Origin: Acidobacteriota bacterium
GTDB lineage: Bacteria > Acidobacteriota > Vicinamibacteria > Vicinamibacterales > UBA2999
Assembly: GCA_023265015.1 (NCBI GenBank)
Contig: JAHFUO010000010.1
Span: 4,610 to 38,049, forward strand
Direction of reading: 5' to 3'
DNA: 33,440 bases
Shown here in pieces: positions 24,137-32,047 of the stretch. The notes beneath the pieces were generated by a model that saw nothing but the letters and a program-made list of their open reading frames with translations, was not told where the DNA came from and did no database searches. The position numbers and the translations under genes are program-made. The number at the start of each line of letters is the position of its first letter. Positions within the stretch are counted from its first letter, which is position 1.

Positions 24137-26001
24137 GGCGCCTCCTCGAGAAACAAACCGAGCACCGACAGTCCCCATACGCGCGACCAGTGAGCGCGGC
24201 CGCGCTCCCACTCGCTCCAGACATCGGCCGCCGCGCGCGCGTTCACCCATCCACGCGAGACGGCCGACTGCAGCCCCTGGCGCGCCGTGTCGCGCAATCC
24301 TCCGCGCATCCACGTGTCAAACGGCAGCGTGAACCCGCGCTTCGGGCGACCGGCGATGCCCGGCGGAAGCGGACGCGCCAGGCTTTCGTACAGCAGACGC
24401 TTTCCGTCGAGCAGTGCAGGATGCTGTCCCGCCGCCGGCCACACGCTCGCCAGCAGTCGATGGTCGACGAAGGGCACTCGAACTTCGAGCGCGTGCGCCA
24501 TGGACACCGCGTCGATATCCCGGAGCAGCTGGCCCTGCAGGTAGGCGCCCGTCTCGAGCCGCGCGACCGTCGCCAACGGCGTTTCGTGGGCGGTGGAGCG
24601 GAACATGCGCGCTTCGGCGTCTCCGAGCGCGTCAGCCGCGGCGCGCCACGCGCCTCCTTCGAAGGCAGGACCGATCAAGGCCGGCCACTCCTCGGGCATG
24701 AAATTTCCTCGCAGGGCGCGGTAGGCCGACACCGCGTCTGGCGCGCCGGCAAAATGCTGCCACTTGCGCGCGCGCCAGTCCGGCACCGCCGACGCGGCCA
24801 GCGCGGTCGCCGGCAGCGCGGATGAAAACCATTTCGACGCCTTCAGGGCCGAGGGTATGCGTCGAAAGCTCGGATAGCCGCCGAAGAGCTCGTCGCCGCC
24901 AACGCCGGACAGCACAGCCTTCACGCCGGTTCTGGCGACAGCCTGGGACACGAAATACGAGTTGATCGCATCCGCGCTCGGCGCGTCGAGCCGCCGGATG
25001 ATGGCGGGAAGCGCGCGTTCGATCGAGGCGGCGCCGATCATCAGCTCGTGATGCGTGGTCTCACAACTGGTCGCGACAACTCTGGCTTCGTCAAGCTCGG
25101 ACATCGAGGGCTCGTCGCCGGCAACGGTGTATGTATGGAGCGGGCCGGATGTCAGCGAGCGCGCCGTCGCGACGATCGCCGCGGAGTCAATGCCGCCCGA
25201 AAGAAAGATCCCGACCGGCACGTCGGCGACGAGATGTGCCGCGACGCTGTCGCGAATCGCCTCGCGCACCTGCTCGCGAAGCTCCGTCTCGTCGACGGGG
25301 TGCTCGTTCCCGTACGCGCCGATGTAATCCGCAAACGTCGCGCGCTCGACGCGCCCATCCTCGTGCCATCGCTTCCACGTGCCCGGCAGAAGGCTCTCGA
25401 CGTTCCGAAGCCACGTCAGCGGCGCGGGCGTGGAGCTCCACGCCAGGAACGCGAGGATGCCGGCGGCCGACACGTCTCGATCGACGAGCGACGCCCGGCG
25501 GAGCGCGCCGATTTCCGAGGCGAACGCAATTCCGCGCGGCCTGGTGGCGACGTAGAGCGGCTTGATGCCGAAGCGGTCGCGGGCGAGTGCCAGGCTGCGT
25601 TCCCGCGCGTCCCAGATGGCCAGCGCGAACATGCCGCGCGCGCGGCTCAACGCCGCCATCCCGTCGCGCACGACGAGCGCCAGCAGCACCTCGGTATCCG
25701 ATGAGGTGAGAAAGGGGACGCCCGCCCTCGCGAGATCCGCGCGGAGCTCGCGGTAGTTGTAGATCTCGCCGTTGAAAACGATGGAAAAGCGGCCGTCGGG
25801 CGTGGTCATCGGCTGCCGGCCAGCCGGCGTGGGATCAATGATGGCGAGGCGCCGGTGGACCAGCAGCGTGCGGCCGTCAATCAGGGTCCCTTCACCGTCG
25901 GGACCGCGGTGAGCCAGCGCCGCGCTCAGGTCAGCGGCCGTGCGGGTCGCGTCGAATCCTTCGGCCTCGGACCAGCCGAACACGCCACCTATGCCGCACA
26001 T
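24133..26001 (-). CDS. asnB: Glutamine-dependent asparagine synthetase-like amidotransferase
   Basis: This 622-residue class B asparagine synthetase homolog keeps the catalytic Cys2 (MCGIGG), HRGPDGEG, RRLAIID, FNGEIYNYREL and the PP-loop SGGIDS at 268-273, followed by LSGVGGDELFGGYPSF. It should take ammonia from glutamine and form an amide through an acyl-AMP. In polysaccharide loci such proteins (for example WbpS) are linked to uronamide formation, so a sugar carboxylate may be the substrate rather than aspartate. The ATG at 26001 has no ribosome-binding site; a strong 8-bp hairpin ends 8 nt before it. It lies between the Wza-like gene and wzm, an odd place for primary metabolism, which favours a glycan role. 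Confidence 0.9.
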   Translation of the reverse strand: MCGIGGVFGWSEAEGFDATRTAADLSAALAHRGPDGEGTLIDGRTLLVHRRLAIIDPTPAGRQPMTTPDGRFSIVFNGEIYNYRELRADLARAGVPFLTSSDTEVLLALVVRDGMAALSRARGMFALAIWDARERSLALARDRFGIKPLYVATRPRGIAFASEIGALRRASLVDRDVSAAGILAFLAWSSTPAPLTWLRNVESLLPGTWKRWHEDGRVERATFADYIGAYGNEHPVDETELREQVREAIRDSVAAHLVADVPVGIFLSGGIDSAAIVATARSLTSGPLHTYTVAGDEPSMSELDEARVVATSCETTHHELMIGAASIERALPAIIRRLDAPSADAINSYFVSQAVARTGVKAVLSGVGGDELFGGYPSFRRIPSALKASKWFSSALPATALAASAVPDWRARKWQHFAGAPDAVSAYRALRGNFMPEEWPALIGPAFEGGAWRAAADALGDAEARMFRSTAHETPLATVARLETGAYLQGQLLRDIDAVSMAHALEVRVPFVDHRLLASVWPAAGQHPALLDGKRLLYESLARPLPPGIAGRPKRGFTLPFDTWMRGGLRDTARQGLQSAVSRGWVNARAAADVWSEWERGRAHWSRVWGLSVLGLFLEEAP

Positions 26002-26009
26002 TGTGTAGA

Positions 26010-26029
26010 GCGCGGGCGTCAGCCCGCGC
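26010..26029. repeat. 8-bp GC hairpin in the leader of the asparagine synthetase gene
   Basis: GCGCGGGC and GCCCGCGC pair perfectly around a 4-nt loop in the 36-bp gap between the Wza-like gene and the amidotransferase gene. It resembles REP-type intergenic palindromes. The 8 nt between the hairpin and the ATG hold no Shine-Dalgarno sequence, so the stem could limit initiation or stabilise the upstream message. No T-run follows. Confidence 0.75.
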
Positions 26030-26037
26030 GACCGTGT

Positions 26038-26922
26038 TTACAGAAGACGCTGCGGAACCACGAGGGTGTCGCCCGGCTGAATCGAATCGGTGAGATCGAC
26101 CTTCACCTCCGTCTTCTTACCCTTGACGACGCGAATCACCTTCATGCGCCGGTTGGATCCCTTGTCGGTCAGGCCGCCGGCGAGCGAGATCGCCTGAAGC
26201 ACGGTCAGCCCCCGCTCGTACGTGTACGCGCCCGGGGTCCTCACCTGGCCGGTAATGAAGAATTTCTCCGCCTTCGGCACGAAGATCGTGTCGCCTTCCA
26301 TCAGCGATACGTTCTCCGACAGGCGTCCAAGCTGCAGATCCGCAAGGCTGACGCGCGAGACGTTCGCCTGGTCGACCAGGTCCGGGGTCAGAGGCTGCGC
26401 CGTGACAGGATCGCGCGGACGAAGAATCAGCACCTCCGTGCTTGCAGTCTGGGTCGTCGATCCGGCCGCCGCCAGTGCTTCGATCAGTGTCATCTGGCCG
26501 GTCATCGGGTATTTCCCCGGCGACCGCACCTCGCCGACGATGAACACGCTGCGGCTGCGGAACTGCTCGACATCAACCGCGACCTGGGCGCGGTTGATGA
26601 AGCCGTTCTCGAGTTTCGTTTTCAGCGACTGCTCGATGTCTCGAAGCCTCAGACCTGCCGCAGGGACACGACCGAGCATCGGATACTGAAAGCTGCCGTC
26701 GTTGTCCACGCGATAGATGCCGGACATGGTGGGCTCTTCGTACACCGTCACCTTCAGGACATCCTGTGCGCCCACGATGTAGTCGTTTGACGAACCCGTC
26801 GCCGGACGAGCGGGCAGCGCGGTGGTCCGCTGCGAACCGTCCGCGGGAGACGCCGTCGTTTGCGCGCCGGCCGCGGGAGCGGTCAGCGCGATGAGAAGGC
26901 ACGTGGCTAGCAATCTGGTCAT
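26038..26922 (-). CDS. Wza-like polysaccharide export protein (PES/SLBB domains)
   Basis: This 294-residue protein has a Sec signal peptide (MTRLLATCLLIALTAPAAGA, likely cut before Gln21). A polysaccharide export domain (about 46-125: DYIVGAQDVLKVTVYEEP, VDNDGSFQYPMLGRV) is followed by two SLBB-type repeats, SVFIVGEVRSPGKYPM and KFFITGQVRTPGAYTY. It should form the periplasmic or outer-membrane exit channel. The signal lacks a lipobox, unlike E. coli Wza, and there is no C-terminal amphipathic barrel helix. The beta-barrel protein encoded just upstream may supply the outer-membrane part. The ATG at 26922 lies 2 bp after that gene's stop. Confidence 0.92.
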   Translation of the reverse strand: MTRLLATCLLIALTAPAAGAQTTASPADGSQRTTALPARPATGSSNDYIVGAQDVLKVTVYEEPTMSGIYRVDNDGSFQYPMLGRVPAAGLRLRDIEQSLKTKLENGFINRAQVAVDVEQFRSRSVFIVGEVRSPGKYPMTGQMTLIEALAAAGSTTQTASTEVLILRPRDPVTAQPLTPDLVDQANVSRVSLADLQLGRLSENVSLMEGDTIFVPKAEKFFITGQVRTPGAYTYERGLTVLQAISLAGGLTDKGSNRRMKVIRVVKGKKTEVKVDLTDSIQPGDTLVVPQRLL

Positions 26923-26924
26923 GT

Positions 26925-28160
26925 TCAGAAACCGTAAGTGACAGAGGTGTAGATACGGCGGCGCGCGTAGTTAAACAGCGCTCCCCCGGTTGACCGTCTC
27001 TTCATGTCGTCGTAGTTGACGCCGACCCGTCCCTGCGTGGAAATTCGAACCGAGAGCCCGCCGCCGAAGGTGTCGATGAAATCGGTGCGCGCGGCCGCGG
27101 TTGGGCTCACGGCGTACGCCATTTTTTCGCGGCTGCCGCGGAGCGCGAGATCCAGCGGCCCGACGAGGGTCTGCAGAATGTCGAGCCCGCCGGCGGTCGA
27201 AAGATAGAACGGCTGAGTCGTGCTGATCGAATAGGTCGTATCGCGCTGAAAGCGGCCGTCGAAGCGAGTAACGCCGAGCAGTGTATACCCAAGGCCAACC
27301 GTCGATGTGAACCCCCCGAATGACGACGCCTCGCCAGCCGCCCCGGTCGGGTGCTGCGGTTGCATCTTGTGGTAGCCCACCGACGCGCGGCCGCTAATGA
27401 CCGCGTCCGGTGCGAACTGCAAGCCAGCATTGGCGCGGAAGTTGTCGGTGTTGCGCGACCGCTGCGCCGTGAACCCGTCGCGGCCCGCACCGCCGTCGAT
27501 GAAGAACGATGTGAAGGGACTGATATCCGCACGGATGCCGACGACGATGTTTGTCGTGTCTCGGTTCAACTGTAAAGCCAGATCCGCTCCCCGGAATGCG
27601 TAGCCCGCGTCATAGGCGGTGGCGTCGTGCGTCACGGCGGCGGTCATGGCGAGGCGCGAGGTGAGGCGCCCCCCAAGGCTGGCGCCGTATCCGAGATCGC
27701 GGCGCGGGGCGCGAATGTCAATCTCGCTGTTCGCACGCTCCTTGAGATGCGCCCACGCGACGGTGGCCGCCGGCCGCAGCCGGCTGAGCGCAAAGTCCAT
27801 GCGGCTGCTCACCTTGCCGTTGACGGAGCGCTGGCTCTTGTAGCGATCGAAGTAGACGTACTCGGCGGACCCTTGCGTCGATACCCGCCCGATGCCGAGC
27901 GTCAACATCGAGTCGACCTGCGAGAGGAAGCTGCCGCTCACGTCCTGCCTGACATCGTCGGGCGTGATGAACACGTTGGAGTCGATGCCAGCCTCGCGAA
28001 GCTGAATGGTCGGCGTCCACTGCAAGGGTCCCAGCACGAAGCGGCCGGCGGTCCCCTGGCCGTGCGCGGTCGAAGGCGCGGTCAACACACTCATCCCTAC
28101 GAGTAGGACGAAAGCGCCACGCCGCGTGGCCGGTTGAACTCGAAACTTATGGTCGTGCAT
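26925..28160 (-). CDS. Outer-membrane beta-barrel protein of the export module
   Basis: I take the ATG at 28160, giving 411 residues; the frame upstream only shadows the repeat-protein gene. A signal peptide (RRGAFVLLVGMSVLTAPSTAHG) is followed by alternating beta strands rich in aromatic and polar residues (GSAEYVYFDRYKSQ, AAVTHDATAYDAGYAF, ISPFTSFFIDGGAG, STVGLGYTLLGVTRFDGRFQ). The protein ends YTSVTYGF with a terminal Phe, the outer-membrane assembly signal. Similar barrels occur beside Wza-like proteins in exopolysaccharide operons. It may act as the outer-membrane pore or guide for the polymer. It overlaps the repeat-protein gene by 14 bp. It is too diverged for a firm family name. Confidence 0.82.
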   Translation of the reverse strand: MHDHKFRVQPATRRGAFVLLVGMSVLTAPSTAHGQGTAGRFVLGPLQWTPTIQLREAGIDSNVFITPDDVRQDVSGSFLSQVDSMLTLGIGRVSTQGSAEYVYFDRYKSQRSVNGKVSSRMDFALSRLRPAATVAWAHLKERANSEIDIRAPRRDLGYGASLGGRLTSRLAMTAAVTHDATAYDAGYAFRGADLALQLNRDTTNIVVGIRADISPFTSFFIDGGAGRDGFTAQRSRNTDNFRANAGLQFAPDAVISGRASVGYHKMQPQHPTGAAGEASSFGGFTSTVGLGYTLLGVTRFDGRFQRDTTYSISTTQPFYLSTAGGLDILQTLVGPLDLALRGSREKMAYAVSPTAAARTDFIDTFGGGLSVRISTQGRVGVNYDDMKRRSTGGALFNYARRRIYTSVTYGF

Positions 28161-28761
28161 CGTCGGGGTCGGCCTCGATCCGCTCGAGAGATCCGTCCTG
28201 GGCGTACACCAGCCGGCGGTCGGGCCTTCCGGATGCCTGCGAGGTGTCGACGAGCAGCTCGCGGAGTTTGCCGTCGGTAAACTGCTGCCATTCGTCAATA
28301 CGGCCGTCGAAATTCGTGTCTTGTTCAGCTCGAACAAGGACACCCCGGTCGTGAAACTCATGCCGGTCGGCGACGCCGTCGCGACGGGTCGATACATCGA
28401 CGCGCATCTGGTTGCCGTTCTGAACGACCCAGGTATCCTCGCGTCCGTCCGCCTGGCTCGACGTACCCAGCCGATCGAGCTGGCCGTCAGGACGGTAATA
28501 CTCCCAGCGGTCGACTCGCCCGTCACCGTCGCCGTCGGCTTCGATGCGGACGCCACGCCCGTCTTCCAGGTACGATCGAATGTCGACGCTGCCATTGCCG
28601 TCCGTGTCGTAATCGAGACGGATGACCGTCCGAGTATCGGGGTCATAAACGGGAGACACACGATCGCGCGCGCAACCGGCACTGGCAAGCATTGCGCAGA
28701 CGGCGCCGGCGGTTGTGTAACGTCCCCGCGAACCTGCGTACAGCTTCGCCCTCTCGCTCAC
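28147..28761 (-). CDS. Secreted or lipid-anchored protein with six D-rich repeats
   Basis: This 204-residue protein has an N-terminal hydrophobic signal (about 16-30) ending LASAGC; Cys30 could be lipidated although the -3 residue is Ser rather than Leu. Residues 52-197 form about six repeats of roughly 24 residues, pattern D-x-D/N-x-DGR-x-D-x-W-x4-DGxL-x-R; the first (DTDGNGSVD), second (DGDGDGRVD) and fifth (DTNFDGRID) keep EF-hand-like calcium loops. It is probably periplasmic or at the outer membrane and may partner the barrel it overlaps. The start is GTG at 28761 with no clear ribosome-binding site. I do not recognise a named family. Confidence 0.72.
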   Translation of the reverse strand: MSERAKLYAGSRGRYTTAGAVCAMLASAGCARDRVSPVYDPDTRTVIRLDYDTDGNGSVDIRSYLEDGRGVRIEADGDGDGRVDRWEYYRPDGQLDRLGTSSQADGREDTWVVQNGNQMRVDVSTRRDGVADRHEFHDRGVLVRAEQDTNFDGRIDEWQQFTDGKLRELLVDTSQASGRPDRRLVYAQDGSLERIEADPDDARP

Positions 28762-28811
28762 AGTACAAGCGCCAAGATCGGCATAACCATATGACTTTAT
28801 GGGACTTTTGG

Positions 28812-28835
28812 TGACTCATCGTAGCGTCTGAGTCA
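28812..28835. promoter_or_regulatory. Inverted repeat upstream of the export module
   Basis: TGACTC and GAGTCA are separated by 12 nt in the 164-bp gap (28762-28925) before the D-rich repeat gene, centred about 62 nt from its GTG. The same core recurs nearby in single form (GATGACT near 28872-28878 on the minus strand). It could be an operator for a dimeric regulator. The gap is the longest in this part of the locus and is locally less GC-rich, but I find no convincing -35/-10 pair. Confidence 0.35.
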
Positions 28836-28925
28836 TCTCCCCGTTCACGCAATTGATGTCGGTGCGGGACGAAGTCATCCCATTTATCGGCTCGAGTACA
28901 CGATTGTGCAGGCGGACCCGACGAC

Positions 28926-29900
28926 TTACGGATGCCGCCTTGCTCTCGATCCAACTTCCGGCGCACGGCACCAGCCGGGCACCACATATTCCCCATCAGC
29001 ATCGAGCGGCGTCCCGGCAAGCGCGGAGCGCCGCGGCGGGCGCACGTAACGAAGCCATTCGACCGGTGAAATGCCGCTTCTCATCGCGCGATGCCACGCG
29101 AGCGGGAAATCGCCGCTTCTCGCAGCAATCCAGACGCTCTTGGCGGTTCCGAACGCGACGTTCCGCCGGGCGCGCTCCCGCTCGCCTGGATCGAGCGGAC
29201 AGTCGGTCGCAGCGAGAGCGCGCCACGCGTGCGCCGACACGCTCGCGTACTGCCGCGCAACCCCGCCTGACTGGAACTCCTGCCCGGGATGCTGGCGATA
29301 GAAGAACAGGTCGCCGGGGAACAGGAGCACCGGGTAGCGCGCGCATGCGCGCATCCAGAAAATGGTGTCGGACGGCGCGCCGTAATCGTCGAAGCCCCCA
29401 AGCGCCCGGAAGACGTCGGTTCTGAACAACGCGCACGCCGGGCCGCACATGAACAGGCCGAACCCGAGGAACTCACGCCGGTAGCTTTCCCTGGGCATCA
29501 ACAGCATCGGCTCGGGGCCGCCGGGCCACGACCTGTCGCTCGACAGCCCGAAGCCGGCGCGCGGCTCCGCGCTGAGGAGCGGCACCATCACCGCGAGGCA
29601 GTGCGGGTACATCAAGTCATCGGAGTCGTGGAACTTCAGGAACTGCCCGGTTGCGAGGGAAGCCGCCCTGTTGCGATTCCCGAACTGCCCGAGGTTGCGC
29701 TCATTCACGACGACGCGGACACGCGGATCGAGGCGCTCGTACTGCCTTGCGATATCGACGGTTCCGTCGGTCGACTGGTTATCCGTGACGATGACCTCGA
29801 AGTCGCCAAACGTCTGCGCCAGCACGCTCTCGAGGGAAGACGCGATGTACGTCTCCCGGTTGTACGTGGTGACCAGGATGCTGACGGCCGGGCGGGTCAT
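28926..29900 (-). CDS. GT2 glycosyltransferase
   Basis: This 324-residue GT-A enzyme starts at the ATG at 29900, which overlaps the SDR gene stop (ATGA). VSILVTTYNRETYIASSLESVLAQT, FEVIVTDNQSTDGT and FHDSDDLMYP (the DxD-type metal site, Asp92/Asp94) define family 2. A middle segment CGPACALFRTDVFRALGGFDDYGAPSDTIFWMRA matches the usual acceptor-side sequence. No membrane spans are present, so it acts in the cytoplasm, probably adding one sugar to the lipid-linked chain. It is the only GT-A type enzyme among the transferases of the locus and sits directly beside the CDP-sugar genes, so a CDP-deoxysugar donor is possible but unproven. Confidence 0.9.
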   Translation of the reverse strand: MTRPAVSILVTTYNRETYIASSLESVLAQTFGDFEVIVTDNQSTDGTVDIARQYERLDPRVRVVVNERNLGQFGNRNRAASLATGQFLKFHDSDDLMYPHCLAVMVPLLSAEPRAGFGLSSDRSWPGGPEPMLLMPRESYRREFLGFGLFMCGPACALFRTDVFRALGGFDDYGAPSDTIFWMRACARYPVLLFPGDLFFYRQHPGQEFQSGGVARQYASVSAHAWRALAATDCPLDPGERERARRNVAFGTAKSVWIAARSGDFPLAWHRAMRSGISPVEWLRYVRPPRRSALAGTPLDADGEYVVPGWCRAPEVGSRARRHP

Positions 29901-30841
29901 GCGCGCACCAGCGATCGAATCCAGCGAACGGTGCGTTCCAGCCCGTCCCGCAGCGGAACGGTCGGTTGATAACCGAGATCGCGCCGGGCAGCGCTGATGT
30001 CGGCGCACACCGCGAAGCTGTCGCCCGGCCGGTGTGGAAGCGCCCCGAACTGCAGTCGGCTTCGGGCCCTGCCACCGATGACGTCCGCGGCCGTTTCGAG
30101 CATCGCGCGCAGCGAGATCACGTCCCCGCTGCCGATGTTGTAAATCGCGACCGGTTCCGGCACCTTCGACACGGCGGCGAGCGCGAACGCGCGCACGTGA
30201 TCGTCCACGAAGGCGAAGTCGCACAACTGATCACCCGCGCTGAGCGGAACCGGGTCGCCCGCAATCAGCCGCCGAATCGTGAACGGGAGCACGCGGTCCG
30301 TATCGTCGCCAGGGCCGTACGGCCCGAAGGGCCTCAGCACGACGAGGGACCGCCGATCTTCCCGCGCGAACGCGGACAGCAGGACGACCGCGGCGTGCTT
30401 GGACGCGACGTACGACCACCGCGGGTTGCATGGATAGTCCTCGGCAACCGGCCCGTCCGCCTCGGCGTATTCGCGGCACGTGCCGGCGATGACGACACGC
30501 CGAACCGACTGAGGCAACGCGGACCAGAGGTGCAGGCTGGCCTCGATATTGGTGGCCACCATGCGGTCTCGATCGCGCTCACCGGGACGCGCGCCATACG
30601 CGGCGAGGTGAAACACGAACTCGGGACTGACGCCTGCCAGGATGTCGCGGAGCCCACGCTCATCACACAGGTCGCCCTGGTGCCAGATGATGCCGCCGGC
30701 CGGCGAAGGCACGGTCCGGTGGCGCAGCGCGTGGACCTCCGCCCCTTCGTTGCCCAGGAGACGAGACAGATGCGCGCCGAGAAAACCAGTCGCGCCAGTG
30801 ATGAATACCCGCCGGCCTCGCAGGGATGTCAGCTCCGACAT
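29897..30841 (-). CDS. NAD-dependent SDR epimerase/reductase for the CDP-sugar
   Basis: This 314-residue extended SDR starts at the ATG at 30841, which shares a base with the dehydratase stop (TGATG). It has the NAD(P) loop GATGFLG at 16-22, the catalytic YVASK at 144-148 and FHLAAYGARPGERD. Its position after the CDP-glucose 4,6-dehydratase suggests it reduces or epimerises CDP-4-keto-6-deoxyglucose, as CDP-abequose and CDP-paratose synthases do. No C-3 dehydratase gene (RfbH type) is present, so a 6-deoxyhexose is more likely than a 3,6-dideoxyhexose. The exact stereochemistry cannot be read from the sequence. Confidence 0.85.
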   Translation of the reverse strand: MSELTSLRGRRVFITGATGFLGAHLSRLLGNEGAEVHALRHRTVPSPAGGIIWHQGDLCDERGLRDILAGVSPEFVFHLAAYGARPGERDRDRMVATNIEASLHLWSALPQSVRRVVIAGTCREYAEADGPVAEDYPCNPRWSYVASKHAAVVLLSAFAREDRRSLVVLRPFGPYGPGDDTDRVLPFTIRRLIAGDPVPLSAGDQLCDFAFVDDHVRAFALAAVSKVPEPVAIYNIGSGDVISLRAMLETAADVIGGRARSRLQFGALPHRPGDSFAVCADISAARRDLGYQPTVPLRDGLERTVRWIRSLVRA

Positions 30842-31929
30842 CACACTGAGCTCGACTCGCGAACGTGCGCCTCGTACGTCGCGATTTGATCCCGGCAGTG
30901 ATCGAGCGCCGGCTCGCCGCGGCTGGACGCCTTGTACCACTCGATGGTGTGCCGGACCGCCTGGTCGAAGTTCCAGCGCGGCTGCCATCCAAGCTCCCGG
31001 CCGGCGCGCGTGATGTCGAGACGGAGGAGGGTGGCCTCGTGCGGGGCGCCGGGCTGCGACACGTCGCGCCACTCACCGGATCCCCACAGCTCGACAACCA
31101 GCGACACCAGCTCGCCGACGCTGCGCGAGTTGCGCACGGCCGGCCCGAAGTTGAACGCCGTCCACAGCGCCTGGTTCGCGCGGTCCAGGAGCGCCGCTCC
31201 AAGCTGCAGATACCCGGAGAGCGGCTCGAGCACGTGCTGCCAGGGACGAACCGCCGGCGGGTTCCGTACGCCGATCGGCTCGCCGGCCATGAGCGCTCGA
31301 ACGGCATCCGGCACGATGCGGTCGTCGGCCCAGTCGCCTCCGCCGATGACATTGCCGGCGCGGGCGCTGGCGGCCGGCACGCGATCGCCCTCGCGGAAGA
31401 AACTGCGGCGATAGCTGCTGATCAGGATTTCCGCCGCCGCCTTGCTGCCGCTGTAGATATCACGGCCGCCGAGCGTGTCATCCTCGGCGTACCCGCGCTC
31501 CCACTCCCGGTTCTCGTAGCACTTGTCGCTGGTGATCAGCACGAGCGCAACAGGGTCCTGATGCAGGCGCGCGACGTCCATCACGTTCACCGTCCCGAGC
31601 ACGTTCGTGCTGATCGTCTCGACGGGGATCCGGTAGCTGGCGCGCACGAGCGACTGCGCGGCAAGGTGAAACACGATCTCGGGCCGGAACTCGCGCCACA
31701 CCTGCGTCAGATGATCGAGATCCCGGAGGTCCCCGTGCACCTGCGTCACGAGACGCTTCACGTCTGCCTGCTCGAACAGCGACGGCCGCGTGGGCGGCTC
31801 GAGGCTGTAGCCGAGCACGTTCGCGCCGAGCTGATGCAGCCAGATCGAGAGCCAGCTTCCCTTGAAACCGGTGTTGCCGGTGACCAGCACACGGCGGCCG
31901 TGGTACGCGTCGCTCCATGGATTGCGCAT
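30841..31929 (-). CDS. rfbG: CDP-glucose 4,6-dehydratase
   Basis: This 362-residue SDR carries TGNTGFKGSWLS (17-28), the signature of the CDP-glucose type, then FHLAAQSLVRASYR, TSDKCYEN (133-140), the catalytic YSGSK (159-163) and ENREWERGYAEDDTLGG. It uses NAD to make CDP-4-keto-6-deoxyglucose from the product of the cytidylyltransferase encoded next to it. I chose the ATG at 31929 because it matches the family N-terminus (M-x-NP-W...); an ATG at 31962 would add 11 residues but lies only 5 nt from a strong hairpin. Neither has a good ribosome-binding site. Confidence 0.93.
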   Translation of the reverse strand: MRNPWSDAYHGRRVLVTGNTGFKGSWLSIWLHQLGANVLGYSLEPPTRPSLFEQADVKRLVTQVHGDLRDLDHLTQVWREFRPEIVFHLAAQSLVRASYRIPVETISTNVLGTVNVMDVARLHQDPVALVLITSDKCYENREWERGYAEDDTLGGRDIYSGSKAAAEILISSYRRSFFREGDRVPAASARAGNVIGGGDWADDRIVPDAVRALMAGEPIGVRNPPAVRPWQHVLEPLSGYLQLGAALLDRANQALWTAFNFGPAVRNSRSVGELVSLVVELWGSGEWRDVSQPGAPHEATLLRLDITRAGRELGWQPRWNFDQAVRHTIEWYKASSRGEPALDHCRDQIATYEAHVRESSSV

Positions 31930-31967
31930 GATCGTTGGACTAGTGGTATGTCCTTCCCACATCACTG

Positions 31968-31992
31968 CCGGCCGCGCCGTTGTCGCGGCCGG
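31968..31992. repeat. 9-bp GC hairpin between the cytidylyltransferase and dehydratase genes
   Basis: CCGGCCGCG and CGCGGCCGG pair perfectly around a 7-nt loop in the 118-bp gap between the two CDP-sugar genes, one of the few large gaps in the locus. No T-run follows on the minus strand. It may tune the ratio of the two enzymes or stabilise the first message. The rest of the gap (31930-32047) shows nothing else I can name. Confidence 0.7.
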
Positions 31993-32047
31993 AAGATCGC
32001 GCTCGAAGGCTTGTTGTGAGTAGTACGCAATCAGTTGATGCGATCCA

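Noticed and set aside
28161-28688. N-terminal extension of the outer-membrane barrel gene
   Set aside because: The extension reads the repeat-protein gene in another frame, and the signal peptide lies only after the ATG at 28160.
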